A DNA stretch of 8,348 nucleotides from a bacterium UBP1_UBA4771 (GTDB taxonomy: Bacteria > Krumholzibacteriota > Krumholzibacteriia > Krumholzibacteriales > Krumholzibacteriaceae): NCBI GenBank assembly GCA_002403295.1, contig DHHN01000040.1, positions 8,365 through 16,712 on the forward strand, in the 5' to 3' direction. Below are positions 6,069 through 8,348 of this stretch, one piece after another (position 1 is the stretch's first letter; each line of letters begins with the position of its first letter). The notes beneath the pieces were generated by a model, which ran no database searches, was not told where the DNA came from, and worked only from the letters and a program-made list of their open reading frames with translations. Position numbers and translations under genes: made by a program.

Positions 6069-7937
6069 TCAATCGGCCGCGTGCGGACCGTCGTCGAGCT
6101 CCCGCATGCGCAGATCGAAGACGTTCTTCTTCTGCTCGTGCTCCCCGCTCGCCGCCTCAAGAAGGCCGAAGCACGTTTCGATCTCGCTCTTTTGCCCGTG
6201 TATCTCGATCGAGATCCGGGCGATCGCGGCGCTGTCGCCGCTTCGCGAGGCCTCCTCGATGGCGTCGTACAGGCTCGGGAGCCGCTTCTCGGCGGCGGCG
6301 ATCCGGCCCTCGAGCTCCGCGATCCTCCGTTCGAGGGGACGGAGCGCGTCCGCGCGCTCGCGAACGAACTCCGCGCGGCGTCTCCGCGAATCCCTTCTCT
6401 CCGTCCGCCGGCGCGCGGGAGCCGCATCGGCGTCGGCTTCGTCGCGTTCCCTCTCCTCGTCCCACCCCCGGTCCTCGAGAAACCGATGGTAGCTCCCCTC
6501 GAATACGCCGGCGCCGCCTCCCTGAAACACGATGAGGCGCTCGGCGAGCCCGTGGAGGAGCATCTCGTTGTGCGTCACCATGACGACGGCTCCCTCGAAT
6601 GCGTCGATCGCCTCGAGCAGGGCGTCGCACGATTCCATGTCGAGGTGGTTCGTCGGCTCGTCGAGGAGAAGCAGATTGACCGGCGTCGCGATGATCGTGC
6701 CGAGCAGCACCCGGTTCTTCTCGCCTCCCGAGAGAACCTTCACCTTCTTGAGGGCGTCATCCCCTTCGAACATCATCATGCCGCAGATGTTCCGAGCCTG
6801 CTGCCGGTCGATCGAGGGGTCCGCATGGTAGATCTCGTCGAGCACGGCGCGCTCCTCGTCGAGCGCGCCGACGTTCGCCTGCGCGTAGTAGCCGACCGCC
6901 GCCGTGGCGTTGAGGGCGATCTCGCCCGAACGCGGGGCGAGCGCGCCGGCGAGCGTCCGCAGCAGCGTCGTCTTCCCCTTGCCGTTCCTGCCGACGACGC
7001 AGATCCTGTCGTACGGGCCGACCGAGAACGAGAGGCCCGAGAAAAGCGGGCTCTCCGGCTCGTACGCGAACGATATCTCCCTCGCCTGCATGACCGGCTT
7101 GCCGTTGAACGGCTTCGATCGGAACGAGAAATCGAGGTTTTTCGGCTGCTCGAGCTTTTCGAGTTTCTCGTGCCGTTCGAGCGCCTTGATTCTCGACTGG
7201 ACGCGCCTCGCGAGCGGGGCCTTCGCCCGGAAACGGCGGATGAAGATCTCCGCCTGTTTCCTCTTCTTCTCGTCGCTCAGTCTCGTCCGCTCGTAGGTCT
7301 CCTCGTCCGAGGCGAGCCGCGCGTAGAGCTTGCCGGTGTCTCCCGCGATCTTGCGGAAACCCTTGCGGTATATTCCGACCACGTGGGTCGCGACGGCGTC
7401 CATGAAACCCCTGTCGTGCGTGACGAGCATGAGCTCTCCCCGCCGGTTTCTCAGATGCTGCGCGAGCCAGCGAATCGAGGTGATGTCGAGATAGTTGTTC
7501 GGCTCGTCGAGCAACAGCAGGTCGACCTGTCGAATGAGCGTCTTCGCGAGGTTGAGGCGCACCTGAAAGCCGCCCGAGAGCTCCGCCGGGCTTTTTTCGA
7601 GATCGCGCCCGTCGAAACCGAGCCCCGCGAGTATCTTCTCGACTTTCCAGTGATGATCGCGCTCCGCCGGGGGGAGCCCCCGGCATCCTTCCGCGAGCAC
7701 CGTATTCTCCGCGAAGTCCGGCTCCTGCGTGACGTAGCCGATGGAGTAGTTCCTCGGAAGGGCGATCGTGCCCGAATCGGGCTCTTCCTCCCCGGCGATG
7801 AGCCGGAACAGGGTCGTCTTGCCCGAACCGTTCCTGCCGACGAGGCCGACCCGCTCGCCCGAGCCGATCGCGCAGCTCGCGTTTTCGAATATCTCCTGCC
7901 CGCCGTAGCTCTTCGATATGCCGTCGATGACGATCAT
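6069..7937 (-). CDS. ABC-F family ATPase (duplicated ATPase, soluble) with C-terminal coiled coil
   Basis: The 622-residue protein has two ABC ATPase domains and no membrane segments. Domain 1 has Walker A GRNGSGKTT (34-42), Q-loop Gln71, signature LSGGFQVRL (120-128), Walker B LLLLDEPNNYLD (140-151) and H-loop His174. The charged linker of about 205-270, typical of ABC-F interdomain helices, carries a KAPLARRVQSRIKALER stretch. Domain 2 has Walker A GRNGKGKTT (316-324), Gln353, signature LSGGEKNRV (402-410), Walker B LLLLDEPTNHLD (422-433) and His456. A charged, helix-forming tail (about 490-615) resembles the C-terminal coiled coil of Uup-type members. ABC-F proteins bind the ribosomal E site or act in ribosome assembly and translation, and some protect ribosomes from antibiotics; the subfamily cannot be fixed here. 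The start at 7937 gives the standard MIVIDGISKSYGG opening with AAGGAG four bases upstream. The frame is open further upstream to 8126, but that extension is arginine-rich and crosses the promoter. Both catalytic Walker B glutamates are present. Confidence 0.95.
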   Translation of the reverse strand: MIVIDGISKSYGGQEIFENASCAIGSGERVGLVGRNGSGKTTLFRLIAGEEEPDSGTIALPRNYSIGYVTQEPDFAENTVLAEGCRGLPPAERDHHWKVEKILAGLGFDGRDLEKSPAELSGGFQVRLNLAKTLIRQVDLLLLDEPNNYLDITSIRWLAQHLRNRRGELMLVTHDRGFMDAVATHVVGIYRKGFRKIAGDTGKLYARLASDEETYERTRLSDEKKRKQAEIFIRRFRAKAPLARRVQSRIKALERHEKLEKLEQPKNLDFSFRSKPFNGKPVMQAREISFAYEPESPLFSGLSFSVGPYDRICVVGRNGKGKTTLLRTLAGALAPRSGEIALNATAAVGYYAQANVGALDEERAVLDEIYHADPSIDRQQARNICGMMMFEGDDALKKVKVLSGGEKNRVLLGTIIATPVNLLLLDEPTNHLDMESCDALLEAIDAFEGAVVMVTHNEMLLHGLAERLIVFQGGGAGVFEGSYHRFLEDRGWDEERERDEADADAAPARRRTERRDSRRRRAEFVRERADALRPLERRIAELEGRIAAAEKRLPSLYDAIEEASRSGDSAAIARISIEIHGQKSEIETCFGLLEAASGEHEQKKNVFDLRMRELDDGPHAAD

Positions 7938-7980
7938 CGCGCTCCTTCGCAGCGAATCGAACCGTTTCACGCGTTCCGGA

Positions 7981-8009
7981 AATATACCGTGTTCCGCCCG
8001 GCGCATCAA
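7981..8009 (-). promoter_or_regulatory. sigma70-type promoter for the ABC-F gene
   Basis: On the minus strand, TTGATG (8009-8004) is followed by a 17-base spacer and TATATT (7986-7981), a -10 with five of six matches. Transcription would start near 7974 and leave a leader of about 36 bases before the ATG at 7937. This is too short for the leader-peptide attenuators found ahead of some inducible antibiotic-resistance ABC-F genes. It also supports 7937 over any upstream start. Confidence 0.6.
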
Positions 8010-8094
8010 CGCCGCGAATGCGGCCGCGCGCTTCAGGTGGTCGGCGGCCGCTCGAGGGTGTATCATGGTCTCGCGAACCGGGGAGGTATCCTTT

Positions 8095-8348
8095 ATGATC
8101 CGGCCGACGCTGCCTGCGCTTTTCATCTCGATCGTCCTGCTCGCGTCGTCGCCCCGACGCGCCGCCGGCTTCGAGCGTTTTTCCTTCGATCAGCGCTACC
8201 TCGCCATACCCGGCCGGTACACGAAGGACCGCTGCTTCGTGAAGCGCGGAGGCGAATGGCACTGTTTCATGATCGCCGGGAACGACTCGGCGATGGATTG
8301 GCAGGTGCCGGGGAACGAAGTCTCGTTCGCCCACGCCTCAACGAGGGA
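8095..8348 (+). CDS. exported protein, probable glycosidase-type five-bladed beta-propeller (N-terminal part, runs off window)
   Basis: Eighty-four codons are visible from the ATG at 8095 to the right edge without a stop. GGAGG (8082-8086) lies eight bases upstream. The N-terminus MIRPTLPALFISIVLLASSP is a signal peptide, probably cut near RAAG (about residue 25). The mature start, with RDRCFV-like TKDRCFVKRGGEWHCFMIAG and then NEVSFAHASTR, resembles the first blade of GH43/GH32-type sugar-hydrolase propellers, where a 'D-P-x-hydrophobic-h-x-x-G-x-W-H-x-F-Y' repeat is followed by an 'h-x-A-x-S-x-D-L-x-x-W' strand. The usual Asp-Pro is not seen here, and catalytic residues of the later blades are out of view, so activity is unproven. 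The gene is divergent from the ABC-F gene with 157 bases between starts. A possible -10, TATCAT (8061-8066), has no clear -35. Confidence 0.6.
   Translation, partial: MIRPTLPALFISIVLLASSPRRAAGFERFSFDQRYLAIPGRYTKDRCFVKRGGEWHCFMIAGNDSAMDWQVPGNEVSFAHASTR

Noticed and set aside
4265..6427. 720-codon minus-strand frame opposite the C69 gene
   Set aside because: It has low-complexity basic composition, overlaps two well-supported genes and has no recognisable motif.
7938..8126. N-terminal extension of the ABC-F protein
   Set aside because: It crosses the promoter at 7981-8009 and overlaps the divergent gene start. Family members begin at the MIVIDG-type segment.
6757..8334. 525-codon minus-strand frame overlapping the ABC-F gene
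   Set aside because: This is another frame of the same strand as the ABC-F gene, and its product is Arg/Gly-rich noise. The ABC-F frame has all ATPase motifs.
1..8348. tRNA, rRNA, CRISPR array, insertion sequence or prophage remnants
   Set aside because: No tRNA cloverleaf, regularly spaced repeats, transposase motifs or terminal inverted repeats were seen on either strand.

Overview
The window is GC-rich and gene-dense. It has the codon usage of a high-GC bacterium (NNC/NNG third positions), which makes long antisense shadow ORFs common. Nothing marks a plasmid, phage or insertion sequence, and I find no tRNA, rRNA or CRISPR array. Large secreted M14-type zinc peptidases, secreted C69 dipeptidases and AIR-synthase/HypE-like proteins are typical of environmental, often uncultured, peptide-degrading lineages. 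I cannot name the phylum from sequence alone.

Layout. (1) Positions 1-340, minus strand: the N-terminal 113 residues of a thioredoxin-reductase-like FAD/NAD(P) oxidoreductase that runs off the left edge. (2) Positions 341-607: a divergent regulatory region with a good sigma70-type promoter (425-453) followed by a clear thiamine pyrophosphate (TPP, THI-box) riboswitch (about 501-603). The Shine-Dalgarno sequence lies inside the aptamer's 3' end. (3) Positions 608-1651: the riboswitch-controlled gene, a PurM/AIR-synthase superfamily protein closest in layout to HypE but without HypE's C-terminal cysteine. (4) Positions 1652-1811: an intergenic region with an extended -10 promoter and a 5'-UTR hairpin. 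(5) Positions 1812-4409 and 4406-6040: a two-gene, ATGA-overlapping operon for two exported peptidases, an M14 zinc carboxypeptidase-like protein with a C-terminal glutamine-amidotransferase-like domain and a C69 Ntn-type dipeptidase. (6) Positions 6041-6068: a tiny convergent gap that folds as a hairpin. (7) Positions 7937-6069, minus strand: an ABC-F ATPase with a C-terminal coiled coil and its own promoter (7981-8009). (8) Position 8095 to the right edge: the exported N-terminus of a probable glycosidase-type beta-propeller protein.

How they fit together. The M14/C69 pair probably works outside the cytoplasm in sequential peptide breakdown. The ABC-F protein is most likely a soluble ribosome-associated factor, not a transporter. 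The most interesting element is the TPP riboswitch driving a HypE-like protein of unproven function. The riboswitch implies a thiamine-related job: an atypical thiamine-phosphate kinase, or another ATP-dependent step in thiamine synthesis or salvage. Canonical hydrogenase maturation is unlikely.
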